From NCBI GenBank assembly GCA_012517315.1, contig JAAYVE010000009.1, forward strand, positions 124,001 to 188,000: a stretch of DNA of 64,000 bases, written 5' to 3'. Made by a program: the position numbers and the translations under genes. Shown here piece after piece: positions 27,755-37,538 of the stretch (positions within the stretch are counted from its first letter, which is position 1; every line of letters begins with the position of its first letter). This stretch comes from Deltaproteobacteria bacterium (GTDB taxonomy: Bacteria; Desulfobacterota; Syntrophobacteria; Syntrophobacterales; Syntrophobacteraceae). Below the pieces are notes generated by a model. That model had not been told where the DNA came from, searched no databases, and saw nothing but the letters and a program-made list of their open reading frames with translations.

Positions 27755-28765
27755 ATGCAGTCCGACGTGGAAAGACTCCTGGAAACGGCAACCCGGGACA
27801 TCGCGGAGGCTCAGGGCAGCTCCAGGGCCCTGGAACAGCTCAAGGTGAACTACCTAGGCCGCAAAGGTCAACTCTCCCGCCTTTTCAAGCAGATGGGACA
27901 GGCCAGCGAGGTGGAACGGCCGATTTGGGGAAAGCTCCTCAACGAAGCCAAGGAGCAGTTGGAAAAAGCTTTCTCCATTGCCCTGGAGGAATCCAAGAAA
28001 GAGGCCCAAAAACAGAAGCCATCCTTTGACATCACCGTTCCTGGACGGCGGTCTTTGAAGGGGCGCTTGCACCCCATCACTCAGGTCGTGGTGGAGATTT
28101 CCAGGATATTCAACTGGCTGGGTTTCGAAGTGGTTGAAGGACCGGAGGTTGAACTGGACTATTACAACTTCGAAGCTCTCAATATTCCCAAGGATCACCC
28201 CGCCCGGGACATGCAGGACACCTTTTATGTTTCCGATGATGTTGTCCTGCGCACTCACACCTCCCCCATCCAGGTCCGGGTTATGGAAGCGCGGCGACCT
28301 CCAATCCGGGTGATCGCACCGGGCCGTACTTACCGCTGTGATTCCGACGTCACTCATACTCCCATGTTCCACCAGGTTGAAGGCCTCATGGTGGGAGAGG
28401 ACATCTCTTTCGGCGACCTGAAAGGAATACTCACCATTTTTGTACACCAGATGTTCGGTGAGGATGTGGGCTTGAGGTTCCGTCCCAGTTTCTTTCCCTT
28501 TACGGAGCCCAGCGCGGAAGTGGACATCCAGTGCGTCATGTGCAAGGGCCAGGGATGTAGAGTCTGTTCCCAGACGGGATGGCTGGAAATCTTGGGTTCG
28601 GGCATGGTGGACCCGGAGGTCTTCAAGAAGGTGGGATACGACCCGGAAATCTTCACCGGCTTTGCCTTCGGAATGGGAATCGAGCGGATTGCCATGCTCA
28701 AGTACGGTATCGACGATCTGCGCCTGTTTTTCGAGAATGACCTGAGGTTCCTCAAGCAGTTTTGA
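27755..28765 (+). CDS. pheS: Phenylalanine-tRNA ligase alpha subunit
   Basis: This 336-residue subunit has the N-terminal coiled-coil arm (about 1-85) and the class II catalytic domain. Motif 1 is [14 protein letters not shown], motif 2 is [20 protein letters not shown], and motif 3 is [17 protein letters not shown]. It pairs with PheT to form the alpha2-beta2 enzyme. It begins three bases after rplT, so it belongs to the same transcript. The length matches the family. Confidence 0.97.
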   Translation: MQSDVERLLETATRDIAEAQGSSRALEQLKVNYLGRKGQLSRLFKQMGQASEVERPIWGKLLNEAKEQLEKAFSIALEESKKEAQKQKPSFDITVPGRRSLKGRLHPITQVVVEISRIFNWLGFEVVEGPEVELDYYNFEALNIPKDHPARDMQDTFYVSDDVVLRTHTSPIQVRVMEARRPPIRVIAPGRTYRCDSDVTHTPMFHQVEGLMVGEDISFGDLKGILTIFVHQMFGEDVGLRFRPSFFPFTEPSAEVDIQCVMCKGQGCRVCSQTGWLEILGSGMVDPEVFKKVGYDPEIFTGFAFGMGIERIAMLKYGIDDLRLFFENDLRFLKQF

Positions 28766-29091
28766 GCAACTCCGCCGAGGGGGCTCGTTTCGTTTGTGCC
28801 ATCGACTTTTTGTCCATTGTCCGTGGTATCGGAGGGACAAGGATTTCCCGCCGCGCACTCTCCCTGCAGGGCGAAACATGGCTACCGTCCCTGTTGTCCT
28901 TCCGCATACCCCCAGGCTCTACTGCAAGAGCATTTGAGAATGACGTTTTGTCGTGCAGAGCACGTGTCTGTGGATCTGTCGGCGAATTGCCCGCCGCAGG
29001 TGGCCCTCTGCTTCACATGCAGGGGGTATCCGGTTTTCCAAATGCTCGTGCTCCAGGGAAAAGCCTGGGAAGATCAGAAAGGCCCGCAGGG
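28766..29091 (+). other. Unusually long pheS-pheT gap
   Basis: These 326 bases separate pheS from the conserved PheT start; the two usually abut. The pheT frame is open across the whole gap, but its translation has low-complexity features and no similarity to PheT N-termini that I can recall. I see no RNA structure I can support. It could hold an internal promoter or a real N-terminal extension. Confidence 0.4.
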
Positions 29092-31497
29092 ATGATCATC
29101 AGCTTGAATTGGCTCGAAAATTATGTTCATGTGCCCGTGACCCCTGAGGAACTGGCCCATCGTCTCACTATGGCAGGTCTGGAAGTTGAAGGGTTGACCC
29201 GCACCGAGGCATCCCTTTCACGAGTCGTTGCCGGGAAACTCGAAGAGTGCCGGCCCCATCCCGACGCAGACCGATTGACACTGTGCAAGGTTTCCACTGG
29301 GTCAGTCGTATACCAGGTCGTCTGTGGGGCTCCCGACCTGATAGTGGGCAGCATGGTTCCCTTGGCCCTCCCCGGGGCGGTTCTTCCTGACGGGAGAACG
29401 ATCGGAGAGACGACAGTCCGTGGCCAGTTGTCCCAGGGGATGCTGTGTTCTCAGCAGGAACTGGGGCTCGGTGCTGACGCCGCATCCATCTGGAGGCTTC
29501 CCCCGGACACGCCGGCAGGGCTTTCCCTATCCCAGGCACTGCAGCTGGAGGACGTGCTCCTGGACATCAGTGTCACCCCAAACCGGGGCGACTGCCTCTC
29601 TGTTGTGGGTGTGGCCAGGGAAGTGGCGGCCCTCTGCGGCACCCGGTTGAAATACCCTTCCACTGAAGTTCTGGAGTCCGGTCCTCCCATCAGTTCCGTC
29701 ACATCCATCGAGGTGGACGATCCTGAAGGTTGCCCCCGGTATTGCGCCCGTGTCGTCAGGGTGATCGCCATCGGTCCGTCTCCTCCATGGCTGTCAAGGA
29801 GGCTGGAGGCGGCGGGGATCCGTTCCATCAACAATGTGGTCGATGTGACCAATTTCGTGCTCCTCGAACTGGGCCAGCCGCTGCACGCCTTTGACTTTGA
29901 CCGCCTCAGGGAGAGGCGGATCCGAGTGCGGCGGGCGCTGGAAGGAGAGAGGTTTTGCACCTTGGACGGGGTAGAGAGGGTTCTTTTCGACGACACGCTG
30001 CTCATTTGCGATGGGATGGGTCCTGTCGCTGTGGCGGGCATCATGGGGGGATTGGATTCCGAGATTGTTCCAGAGACGCGAAATGTGCTCATCGAGAGTG
30101 CATACTTTGACCCGGTGTGCATCCGGAGGAGTTCGCGAAAGCTGGGGCTGCGCACGGAATCGAGCTATCGTTTTGAAAGGGGCGTGGATCCGGAAGGGGT
30201 CATCAGGGCGTTGGACCGTGCCGCCCAGTTGATGCAGGAATTGGGAGGCGGAGAGGTGGCCACGGGGATTATCGACGTCTATCGTGCTCCCATGGTTCCC
30301 CCGACCATCACCCTTCGGGTGGGGCGGACCAATCGTTTCCTGGGAACCGCCCTCCAGTCTTCGGAAATGGCGGAAGCGTTGAGAAAAATCGAAATGGAGG
30401 TTGAGCCGGTTTCCAGCGATGAATTGCTCGTTCGGCCGCCCTCCTTTCGCGCAGACATCACCCGGCAGGTAGATCTCGCAGAAGAAATCGCGAGAATCAT
30501 CGGTTACGAGCGAATTCCCGTAACCACTCCACGATGTGAAATGGCTCCGGCCCGACTGGACCCGCACCTCAGGTGCCGCATGGAAATAAAACATCTTATA
30601 GAGTCGGCCGGATTTCTGGAAGCGATCACCTACTCGTTCATCCCCTTTGAATCGCTTCGGAGGCTCGGCTATCCCGATAATGACCCCATGTTGCAGGCGG
30701 TCTCCATCAGAAATCCCCTCAGCGAGGATCTGGGCGTCATGCGCACCTCCCTGCTCCCGGGGTTGCTTCAAGTCGCCCGAAGCAATTTCGATCGCGGAAA
30801 TGACGATCTGCGTCTGTTTGAACTGAGCAAGGTTTTTCTTCCCGAGGCAGGTGAACCTCTGCCGCGGGAGCCTCACCGATTGACGGGGATCATGTCGGGC
30901 AGGCGCGTTCCCCTGTCACTTTATGGCTCCGACGAACAGGTGGACTTCACGGATATCAAGGGAGCGGTTGAAGAAATCCTGCATTTCTTTTTCCTGGAGA
31001 GCATTGAATACGTCCGAGAGGCACTGCCGCCATATCTGGATTCATCCTGTTCAGCGGTCATCTATGCAGGGGACGAACCCTTGGGATGCTGTGGAAAACT
31101 GGCCCGGAACGTTCAAGAGTCGTTCGATTTGAAGAATGTTGTTTATCTTTTTGAGCTTGATTTCGATAGGATGTATGCTAGACGCCGCTTGCGGCCATTG
31201 TTCCAGGCGCTTCCGAGATTTCCTTCTGTGGTGAGAGATGTGGCGTTGGTGGTGAACGAAGATGTGCCTGCGGGGGAGCCGTTGAAGTTTATCCGTGGGT
31301 ATGAATGTGATTACCTTGAATGTGTTGAAATCTTTGACATTTTCCGTAGTCCCCAGTTGGGTTCGGCAAAGAAGAGCCTGGGTTACCGGCTCGTGTACAG
31401 GGCTCCCCATCGCAGTCTCACCGACGAAGAGGTGAATGTTCTGCACGATCAACTGCTGGAAAGGCTGCTGAAAGCTTTCGATGCCACCCTGAGGTGA
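29092..31497 (+). CDS. pheT: Phenylalanine-tRNA ligase beta subunit
   Basis: This 801-residue beta subunit begins MIISLNWLENYV, the normal PheT N-terminus. It contains the EMAP/OB tRNA-binding domain (about 40-150), the B3/B4 editing domain (CARVVRVIAIGPSPPWL, NVVDVTNFVLLELGQPLHAFD), B5, the catalytic-like core and the C-terminal FDX-ACB domain (LPRFPSVVRDVALVVNEDV). The length matches E. coli PheT. GCAGGG is a modest ribosome site. A 110-residue upstream extension in frame is open but not PheT-like. Confidence 0.96.
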   Translation: MIISLNWLENYVHVPVTPEELAHRLTMAGLEVEGLTRTEASLSRVVAGKLEECRPHPDADRLTLCKVSTGSVVYQVVCGAPDLIVGSMVPLALPGAVLPDGRTIGETTVRGQLSQGMLCSQQELGLGADAASIWRLPPDTPAGLSLSQALQLEDVLLDISVTPNRGDCLSVVGVAREVAALCGTRLKYPSTEVLESGPPISSVTSIEVDDPEGCPRYCARVVRVIAIGPSPPWLSRRLEAAGIRSINNVVDVTNFVLLELGQPLHAFDFDRLRERRIRVRRALEGERFCTLDGVERVLFDDTLLICDGMGPVAVAGIMGGLDSEIVPETRNVLIESAYFDPVCIRRSSRKLGLRTESSYRFERGVDPEGVIRALDRAAQLMQELGGGEVATGIIDVYRAPMVPPTITLRVGRTNRFLGTALQSSEMAEALRKIEMEVEPVSSDELLVRPPSFRADITRQVDLAEEIARIIGYERIPVTTPRCEMAPARLDPHLRCRMEIKHLIESAGFLEAITYSFIPFESLRRLGYPDNDPMLQAVSIRNPLSEDLGVMRTSLLPGLLQVARSNFDRGNDDLRLFELSKVFLPEAGEPLPREPHRLTGIMSGRRVPLSLYGSDEQVDFTDIKGAVEEILHFFFLESIEYVREALPPYLDSSCSAVIYAGDEPLGCCGKLARNVQESFDLKNVVYLFELDFDRMYARRRLRPLFQALPRFPSVVRDVALVVNEDVPAGEPLKFIRGYECDYLECVEIFDIFRSPQLGSAKKSLGYRLVYRAPHRSLTDEEVNVLHDQLLERLLKAFDATLR

Positions 31498-31509
31498 TAG
31501 AAAAGACAG

Positions 31510-31893
31510 ATGGCGGACAAGGAGAGTCAGACACCTAAGGTTGAGCCCCTTGACAAGAAAAACCCTTGTCAGGTGACCTACTACATTGAGCAACAGGCGT
31601 TTCAGGGAACCTCCACGCATTTCAACGAGCGAGGAATCCTGGTGAACTGCCCTCAACCGGCGCCGCTGAACACAAAGGTGAGACTGGCCCTTCAATTTCC
31701 TGGGCTCAAGAACATCATCGAGCTTCAGGGGGAGGTGGTGTGGACGAACATTCACGGACCAGCGGAAACCCTCTCCCCGCGGGGGATGGGTGTCAGGTTT
31801 TCCAATATCGACAGGGACATGGAACGGCTCCTCGCGGAACTGGCCAGCCAGTTTGACACACAAGCGAGCATTTTCAGTTGTTATTACAGTTAA
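31510..31893 (+). CDS. PilZ-like domain protein
   Basis: This 127-residue protein has a PilZ-like beta barrel (about 20-115): VTYYIEQQAFQGTSTHFNERGILVNC, VRLALQFPGLKNIIELQGEVVWTN and GMGVRFSNI. The second c-di-GMP motif (D/N-x-S-x-x-G) appears as N-E-R-G, and the RxxxR first motif is absent, so nucleotide binding is doubtful. It lies 12 bases after pheT and upstream of mntP; the linkage with pheT is probably transcriptional only. Confidence 0.75.
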   Translation: MADKESQTPKVEPLDKKNPCQVTYYIEQQAFQGTSTHFNERGILVNCPQPAPLNTKVRLALQFPGLKNIIELQGEVVWTNIHGPAETLSPRGMGVRFSNIDRDMERLLAELASQFDTQASIFSCYYS

Positions 31894-31993
31894 GGGGGAA
31901 TCGTCCGGAAGGAATCGCTCAACTCACGGCGCCTCTCCCTTCGCCGGTTCCCTGGCACGCCTCCCAATCAGAATAGAACGCGGGCAAACCGTA

Positions 31994-32542
31994 TTGAATC
32001 CACTAGAAACTGTCATGGTTGCACTAGCCCTTGGCTGTGACGCCTTTGCCGTAGGGCTGGGCGTCGGCACGCGCTTTTGCTCTCCCCGGCAAGTCTTCCG
32101 CCTGTCGTTTCACTTCGGTTTTTTCCAGTTCATGATGCCTCTTCTTGGATGGCTGTTGGGGATGAGCGTTGTGGGAGTGGCCCGCAGTTGGGGACCTTGG
32201 ATTGGTTTTGGATTGCTGCTGACGATCGGGGCGAAGATGATCTACGAGAGCTTCAAGCCTGACGAGGAGAGGGAATCTCAAAATTGTCCCGATCCCACAA
32301 AGGGTTTGAGCCTTGTCATGCTCTCCCTTGCCACGAGCATTGATGCCCTGGGGGTCGGTTTCAGCCTCGGGATGTTGAAGCAGAACCTGTTTCATGCAGC
32401 AGTGTGCATTGGGATCGTGGCTTGTCTCATGACTTGGGCGGCCATGAAGGCGGGGAACCGACTTTCGTCCAGTTTTGGAAGGCGCATGGAAGTCATAGGG
32501 GGGTTGATCCTCATCGCCATTGGAGTCAAGTTGCTGATTTGA
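31994..32542 (+). CDS. mntP: MntP-family manganese efflux pump
   Basis: This 182-residue protein has six hydrophobic helices in two repeats. The metal-site motifs ALGCDAFAVGLG and SLATSIDALGVGFSLG are conserved in MntP (aspartates in helices 1 and 4). It exports Mn2+. The start is most likely TTG at 31994, which gives the usual short N-terminus (MNPLETVMVALALG); ATG at 32015 is the alternative. The ribosome site is weak. No yybP-ykoY-type manganese riboswitch was recognised in the 100 bases upstream. Confidence 0.9.
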   Translation: MNPLETVMVALALGCDAFAVGLGVGTRFCSPRQVFRLSFHFGFFQFMMPLLGWLLGMSVVGVARSWGPWIGFGLLLTIGAKMIYESFKPDEERESQNCPDPTKGLSLVMLSLATSIDALGVGFSLGMLKQNLFHAAVCIGIVACLMTWAAMKAGNRLSSSFGRRMEVIGGLILIAIGVKLLI

Positions 32543-32616
32543 CCGGCAACATGGCCATCCCGAGGAATCTTGCAGCCCCTGCCCGTTTACTGAAACCCTT
32601 GATGTGGAACAGACAC

Positions 32617-35604
32617 ATGGCCGTGCGAATGGAGATCGCCCTGAAGGAACACTTGCACGATCCCGAAGGGATGAGTCTTTGTGCGAGAATCCGGGACTAC
32701 TTCGGGTGGGAAGTGGAAACCGCCCGAGTCATCCATGTTCTCACCCTGGATACTTCCCTCACCCAGGACGAACTGGAGTCCGTTCGGCAGGAGATCTTTA
32801 CCAACCCGGTGACCCAGGAGTCCTGTTTTGGAACCCTTGCAAGGGATTTCGACTGGGCGGTCTGGGTGGGCTTCCGCCCCGGTGTGCGGGACACTGCGGG
32901 AAGCGTTGCCATGGAAGCCATTGCCGAATATCTTCGCAAGCCCATGGGAACGGACGAGGTGGCGTACACATCCAAACTCTTCCTTCTCCAAGGGACCTTT
33001 CTGGAGCGCTGGCAGGTGGAGACCATCGCCCGTGAGTTGCTGGCAAACGACATCATCCAGCAGTGGCGCATTCACGGACCTTCAGGCTGGAAGGCCAAGG
33101 ATGGTATGGGGATCGTTCTGCCGAAAGTGATACTGTCCCATGAGCCCTCCTTTTCTGAAATACCCATCCCGACAGACGCCTCCCTGGCGGAGCTGAGCCG
33201 GGAGCGCAATCTCGCCCTGAATCCTCAGGACATTCCAGTGATTCGGGATTACTTCCTTCGTGAGGAGGTCCTGGAGCAAAGACGCCGAGTGGGCTTGTCA
33301 TTGCCCACTGATGTGGAGTTGGAGGCCATTTCCCAGGCGCGTAGCGATCACTGCAACCACAACACTTTCCGCGGTAGATTTCGGTACCTTGAAGTGGAGA
33401 CGGGCAGGATGGAGGTGGTGGAGAGCCTTTTCAAAACCTGCATTGAAGCCCCCACTCTGGAAATCCAGAAGAACCGCGACTGGGTGGTTTCAGTCCTGTG
33501 GGACAACGCGGGGGTGGCGCGGTTTGATGAGAACAGCAATTACTCCATTACAGGGGAGACCCACAACAGTCCCTCCAACATGGAGGCATATGGCGGCGCT
33601 CTCACGGGGATCGTCGGTATCTACCGCGACATCATGGGAACGGGCAAGGGTGCCCGCCTCATCGCCGGCCTTTACGGTTATTGCGTGGGACCAAGGGACT
33701 ATTCGGGCTCCCTTCGCCCCCATCTGCATCCGCGCCGCCTTCTTGACGGTGTTGTGGAAGGGGTCAGGGACGGGGGCAACAAGCACGGAGTTCCAACCCT
33801 TTTTGGAAATCTCGTCCACCACCCGTCTTTCCTGGGAAAGTGCCTGGTCTTCGTCGCCGCATTGGGCATCATGCCACGGGAGATAGGGGGTGAGAAAACC
33901 CACGAAAAGAGTCCAAGACCGGGCGACAGAATCGTCATGTGCGGGGGGCGCGTGGGGAAAGACGGAATCCACGGCGTGACGGCCTCCAGCGAGATTTATA
34001 CGGAGCACACGCCGGCGGGCCATGTACAGATCGGCGATCCCTATACCCAGAAGAAGATGCACGACTTTCTCCTGGAGGCGCGGGACGAAGGGCTGATCAG
34101 CTTCATCACCGACAACGGAGGTGGAGGCCTTTCTTCCTCCATCGGGGAATCAGCTCGTTTTTCAGGGGGCGCCCTCGTGGAATTGGACAAAGTGCCGCTC
34201 AAGTACGAAGGTCTGGACGTCTGGGAGATCTGGGTGTCAGAGTCCCAGGAACGGATGACTGTTGCCGTGAGTCCTGAAAAGCTCGAGCGTTTCATGGCCC
34301 TCTCCAGACTGCACGAAGTGGAGAGCACCGTCGTGGGTCATTACACTGACAGCGGAAAGCTCCATTTGACCTACGGAGGGAAGACCTGCGCTTATCTGGA
34401 TCTGAGCTTCTTTGCCGAGGATTTCCCCCAGTGGGAATTTGATGCACGATGGTTGTCCCCAAGACTCCGGGGATTGACGGAGCCTGTTCTGACAGAACCG
34501 AAAGACTATGGGGCCCTCCTGCATGCTCTCCTCGTCCGCCCCAACATCTGCTCGAGGGAATGGATTCACCGTCAATACGACCATGAAGTTCAGGGTGGGA
34601 GCGCCGTCAAGAGTTTTGTGGGCAGGGACCGGGACGTCCCCAGCGATGCCGTGGTGGTCCGTCCCGACCTGAGAAGCAGACGGGGTTTGGCGATTGCCCA
34701 GGCCGTCAATCCCGTGTACTCCCTCATCGATACCTACCACATGGTGGCCGCCACCATTGATGAGAGTGTGAGACGACTTTTGGCCGTGGGAGCAAGATTG
34801 GATGAAATCGGAGGGGTGGACAATTTCTGCTGGCCGAGTGTCCAGTTCGATTCCCGTTTGAACCCCGACGGAGACTACAAGGCCGCTCAGTTGGTACGGG
34901 CCAATTTTGCCCTCCGGGATGTGTGCTTGGCCTATGGGATCCCTCTGCTTTCGGGAAAAGACAGCATGTACGTGGACGGACATCTGCCGGGCCGTTTCGG
35001 CGAAAGGCACAAGGTGTCCGGATTGCCGACCATGCAGTTCACGGCGACGGGGATCGTCCCGGATGTCAACCTCAGTGTCACCATGGAGGCGAAGGTCCCA
35101 GGGGATCTCGTCTACGTCCTTGGAGAGACGGGCGACGAACTGGGAGGTGGGGAATACTACGAGATGCTCGGATACACGGGATGCAACGTTCCCGTTCTCA
35201 GCCCATCCAGGTTGCTTCCCTTGTACGCCGCTTTGGAGAAGGCGTTGAATCGTGGGGTGCTGGCTTCCTGTCACGGGCTTTACAGAGGGGGGCTGGGTGT
35301 CCATGCAGCCATGGTCGCCATGGGAGGTGAACTGGGCATTCAGTTGGATCTGCGAGAGGTTCCCCGCAAAGGTCGTCTCCGATGTGACCAGATCCTGTTC
35401 AGCGAATCCTGTGGACGCTTTCTTGTGACGGTTCAGCCCCAAAAGCGGGACGAAGTGGAAAGCCTCCTCCAAGGACTGCCTTTTGCCTTGGTTGGCTCCG
35501 TCCTGGACACACCGGAACTCCAATGGATCGGTGAAGATGGGGAGATCATTCTGAGAGAGACCGTCGCCAGCCTCAAGAAATCCTGGAAACACGGAACGCT
35601 TTGA
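32617..35604 (+). CDS. purL: Phosphoribosylformylglycinamidine synthase, fused PurS-PurL
   Basis: This protein of about 995 residues makes FGAM from FGAR in purine biosynthesis. The N-terminal 80 residues are PurS-like (MEIALKEHLHDPEG, IFTNPVTQES), followed by the PurL body with two AIRS-type ATP-binding halves. Conserved blocks include SDHCNHNTFRG, SITGETHNSPSN, and GGGGLSSSIGESARFSGG. There is no glutaminase domain; that is PurQ, encoded 14 bases downstream. The start is uncertain: 32617 (MAVRMEIAL) fits the PurS domain best, and ATG at 32602 or 32551 is possible. Confidence 0.95.
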   Translation: MAVRMEIALKEHLHDPEGMSLCARIRDYFGWEVETARVIHVLTLDTSLTQDELESVRQEIFTNPVTQESCFGTLARDFDWAVWVGFRPGVRDTAGSVAMEAIAEYLRKPMGTDEVAYTSKLFLLQGTFLERWQVETIARELLANDIIQQWRIHGPSGWKAKDGMGIVLPKVILSHEPSFSEIPIPTDASLAELSRERNLALNPQDIPVIRDYFLREEVLEQRRRVGLSLPTDVELEAISQARSDHCNHNTFRGRFRYLEVETGRMEVVESLFKTCIEAPTLEIQKNRDWVVSVLWDNAGVARFDENSNYSITGETHNSPSNMEAYGGALTGIVGIYRDIMGTGKGARLIAGLYGYCVGPRDYSGSLRPHLHPRRLLDGVVEGVRDGGNKHGVPTLFGNLVHHPSFLGKCLVFVAALGIMPREIGGEKTHEKSPRPGDRIVMCGGRVGKDGIHGVTASSEIYTEHTPAGHVQIGDPYTQKKMHDFLLEARDEGLISFITDNGGGGLSSSIGESARFSGGALVELDKVPLKYEGLDVWEIWVSESQERMTVAVSPEKLERFMALSRLHEVESTVVGHYTDSGKLHLTYGGKTCAYLDLSFFAEDFPQWEFDARWLSPRLRGLTEPVLTEPKDYGALLHALLVRPNICSREWIHRQYDHEVQGGSAVKSFVGRDRDVPSDAVVVRPDLRSRRGLAIAQAVNPVYSLIDTYHMVAATIDESVRRLLAVGARLDEIGGVDNFCWPSVQFDSRLNPDGDYKAAQLVRANFALRDVCLAYGIPLLSGKDSMYVDGHLPGRFGERHKVSGLPTMQFTATGIVPDVNLSVTMEAKVPGDLVYVLGETGDELGGGEYYEMLGYTGCNVPVLSPSRLLPLYAALEKALNRGVLASCHGLYRGGLGVHAAMVAMGGELGIQLDLREVPRKGRLRCDQILFSESCGRFLVTVQPQKRDEVESLLQGLPFALVGSVLDTPELQWIGEDGEIILRETVASLKKSWKHGTL

Positions 35605-35618
35605 GAAAAGGTTGGACC

Positions 35619-36428
35619 ATGAGTCCTGTGCGCGCACTGGTGTTGACCGGTTTTGGACTGAACTGTGATCTGGAAACGGCCTACGTGTTGGAAGCGGCAG
35701 GAGCCCGGGTGGAGCGGGTTCATCTCAACCGCCTCGTTGCTGGAGAAAAACGCTTGGGAGATTTCCAGATTTTTGTGGTGGGAGGAGGCTTTTCCTGGGG
35801 GGACGACCACGGTGCCGGCGTGATCATGGCCATGCGTCTGAAGCATCGCTTGAGCGACGAGTTGATGGACTTCATCGGGAAGGGGAACGTGGTCATCGGC
35901 ATCTGCAACGGTTTTCAGGTCCTGGTGAATTTGGGGATCCTTCCGGGTTTTCAGGACGCTCAACTGAGTCGTGAAGTTGCTCTCATTCACAATGACTGCG
36001 GCACGTTCCGGGACCAATGGGTCCATCTGCAAGTGAACCGGGATTCCCCGTGTATTCTGACACGGAACTTGGATCTCCTGGAACTTCCCGTTCGGCACGG
36101 AGAAGGGAAATTCTACGCGGAGCCGGACGTAATTCAACGTTTGATCGACGCAAACCAGGTAATCCTGCGCTATGCAAGTGCGGACGGCCAGCCTGCGGGC
36201 GGCCTTTTTCCGCTGAACCCCAACGGCTCCGTCCACGACATCGCCGGGATCTGTGATCCTACCGGAAAGATCATCGGCCTCATGCCGCACCCGGAAGCTT
36301 TCAATCACTGGACGAACCATCCAGACTGGACCTGGAAGAGGGAGCGATCGAGGCGAGAGGGAAGGGCCATCCCCGAGGAAGGTCAAGGCATCCGTCTCTT
36401 TCGCAATGTGGTGGAGCATTTTGCCTGA
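35619..36428 (+). CDS. purQ: Phosphoribosylformylglycinamidine synthase glutaminase subunit PurQ
   Basis: This 269-residue class I glutamine amidotransferase supplies ammonia to PurL. The nucleophile elbow is GICNGFQ, and the His-x-Glu of the triad is in LMPHPEAF. The conserved FGLNCDLETA start and the GGGFSWGDD block are typical of PurQ. At 269 residues it is the longer form that pairs with large PurL proteins. The start at 35619 follows AAAAGGTTGG. It is in an operon with purL. Confidence 0.95.
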   Translation: MSPVRALVLTGFGLNCDLETAYVLEAAGARVERVHLNRLVAGEKRLGDFQIFVVGGGFSWGDDHGAGVIMAMRLKHRLSDELMDFIGKGNVVIGICNGFQVLVNLGILPGFQDAQLSREVALIHNDCGTFRDQWVHLQVNRDSPCILTRNLDLLELPVRHGEGKFYAEPDVIQRLIDANQVILRYASADGQPAGGLFPLNPNGSVHDIAGICDPTGKIIGLMPHPEAFNHWTNHPDWTWKRERSRREGRAIPEEGQGIRLFRNVVEHFA

Positions 36429-36554
36429 AGGCGTCACTCGTCTTTCCTCTGACGGCGACGGCCCGAATCGCCCTGGAAACCTTGAGACGAGGATATGCAT
36501 TGAGCACGCCGGCTGAAGGCGTTGCCCCCCCAACGACCTGGAGGAAACGAATCC

Positions 36555-37373
36555 ATGGACGGCCAATTAAAAAAATTGCGCCTGGCGGTTCTCATCTCAG
36601 GGGGGGGAACCAACCTCCAGTCGTTGATCGATCGCTCTTTAGCGGGCGAGTTGCATGCGGACATCGTGGCCGTGGTGAGCGATCGTCCGGACGCCTACGG
36701 CTTGAAGCGTGCCGAGCAGGCAGGCATTCCGCGGCATGTAGTCGACTATCGCCAGCATAGGGATGCCAGCCCCGAAACAATCTTCAAGGAGGATCCGGGC
36801 TGGGATCTGGAAACCTTGGACGCCAGCCAGCGAATCCTGAAAGAACCCGAGAGGAGGAAACGGCTCTTGAGCCTGAGTCGTCTCGTGGCCGCAGAAAAAC
36901 AAATCCTCCACATTCTCCGTGAATACCACCCAGACTACGTGTGCCTAGCGGGGTACATGCGGCTCGTGTCCCCCTATTTCATTCATTCTCTCAACCGGGA
37001 GGGTTCCCATCGCATCCTCAATATCCATCCCGCCCTGCTTCCGGCCTTTCCTGGGCGGCACGGATACGAGGATACTTTTGCTTACGGCTGCCGCTGGGGC
37101 GGGGTCACCGTGCATTTTGTGGATGAAGGGGAGGATTCGGGCCCCATTCTCGCCCAGGGTGTCTATCCCATCTGGCCCGGTGACGACCTGGAAAAGATTC
37201 GAAGGCGCGGGCTCAGGATCGAGTACGAAGTGTATGCCCAATGTATCAACTGGCTTGCAGCGGGATTCATCCAAATGGTCTGTGAAGAAAACGGGCGATG
37301 TCTCGCTTTCATAAGGGATCCGGAATATGCGAAAATTCTCAAGTCATGGGTGAAACTCGCCTTCTCCCCATGA
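36555..37373 (+). CDS. purN: PurN-like phosphoribosylglycinamide formyltransferase with an insertion
   Basis: This 272-residue protein uses 10-formyl-THF to formylate GAR. The folate and catalytic motif NIHPALLPAFPG (Asn and His) and the Asp region (VHFVDEGEDSGPI) are intact. GGGTNLQSLID near the N-terminus is the phosphate loop. It is about 60 residues longer than E. coli PurN (212), because of a charged insertion at about residues 65-110 between the first strand set and the YMRL segment. GGAGG lies about 10 bases before the ATG. It completes a purL-purQ-purN block. Confidence 0.92.
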   Translation: MDGQLKKLRLAVLISGGGTNLQSLIDRSLAGELHADIVAVVSDRPDAYGLKRAEQAGIPRHVVDYRQHRDASPETIFKEDPGWDLETLDASQRILKEPERRKRLLSLSRLVAAEKQILHILREYHPDYVCLAGYMRLVSPYFIHSLNREGSHRILNIHPALLPAFPGRHGYEDTFAYGCRWGGVTVHFVDEGEDSGPILAQGVYPIWPGDDLEKIRRRGLRIEYEVYAQCINWLAAGFIQMVCEENGRCLAFIRDPEYAKILKSWVKLAFSP

Positions 37374-37473
37374 CCCCTTCCATAGGCGATTTTCACCAGC
37401 CACGGCTCATTTCCCCGTTAACCGTTTCGCGTTTTAGGACGCACACCTTTCGCTTTAAGTAATTATTAGAATA

Positions 37474-37501
37474 TTGACATACATAAAAAATTATATATAC
37501 T
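37474..37501 (+). promoter_or_regulatory. Sigma-70 promoter of the arsR-type regulator
   Basis: TTGACA (37474-37479) and TATACT (37496-37501) are spaced 16 bases in a very AT-rich setting, 37 bases before the regulator start. An ArsR-type autoregulatory operator probably overlaps it, but no clear inverted repeat was resolved. Confidence 0.75.
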
Positions 37502-37538
37502 TTCTTTCATATGAGTGGGCAAAAAAGAGGGGGAGAGT

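Noticed and set aside
28762-29091. PheT start at 28762
   Set aside because: The 110-residue extension is unlike any PheT N-terminus; MIISLNWLENYV at 29092 is the family start.
31894-31993. Manganese (yybP-ykoY) riboswitch before mntP
   Set aside because: No matching conserved core was seen in the short spacer.
34237-35637. 466-codon minus-strand ORF antisense to purL
   Set aside because: It lies wholly opposite conserved PurL sequence, has no protein-like motifs and arises from GC-rich codon use.
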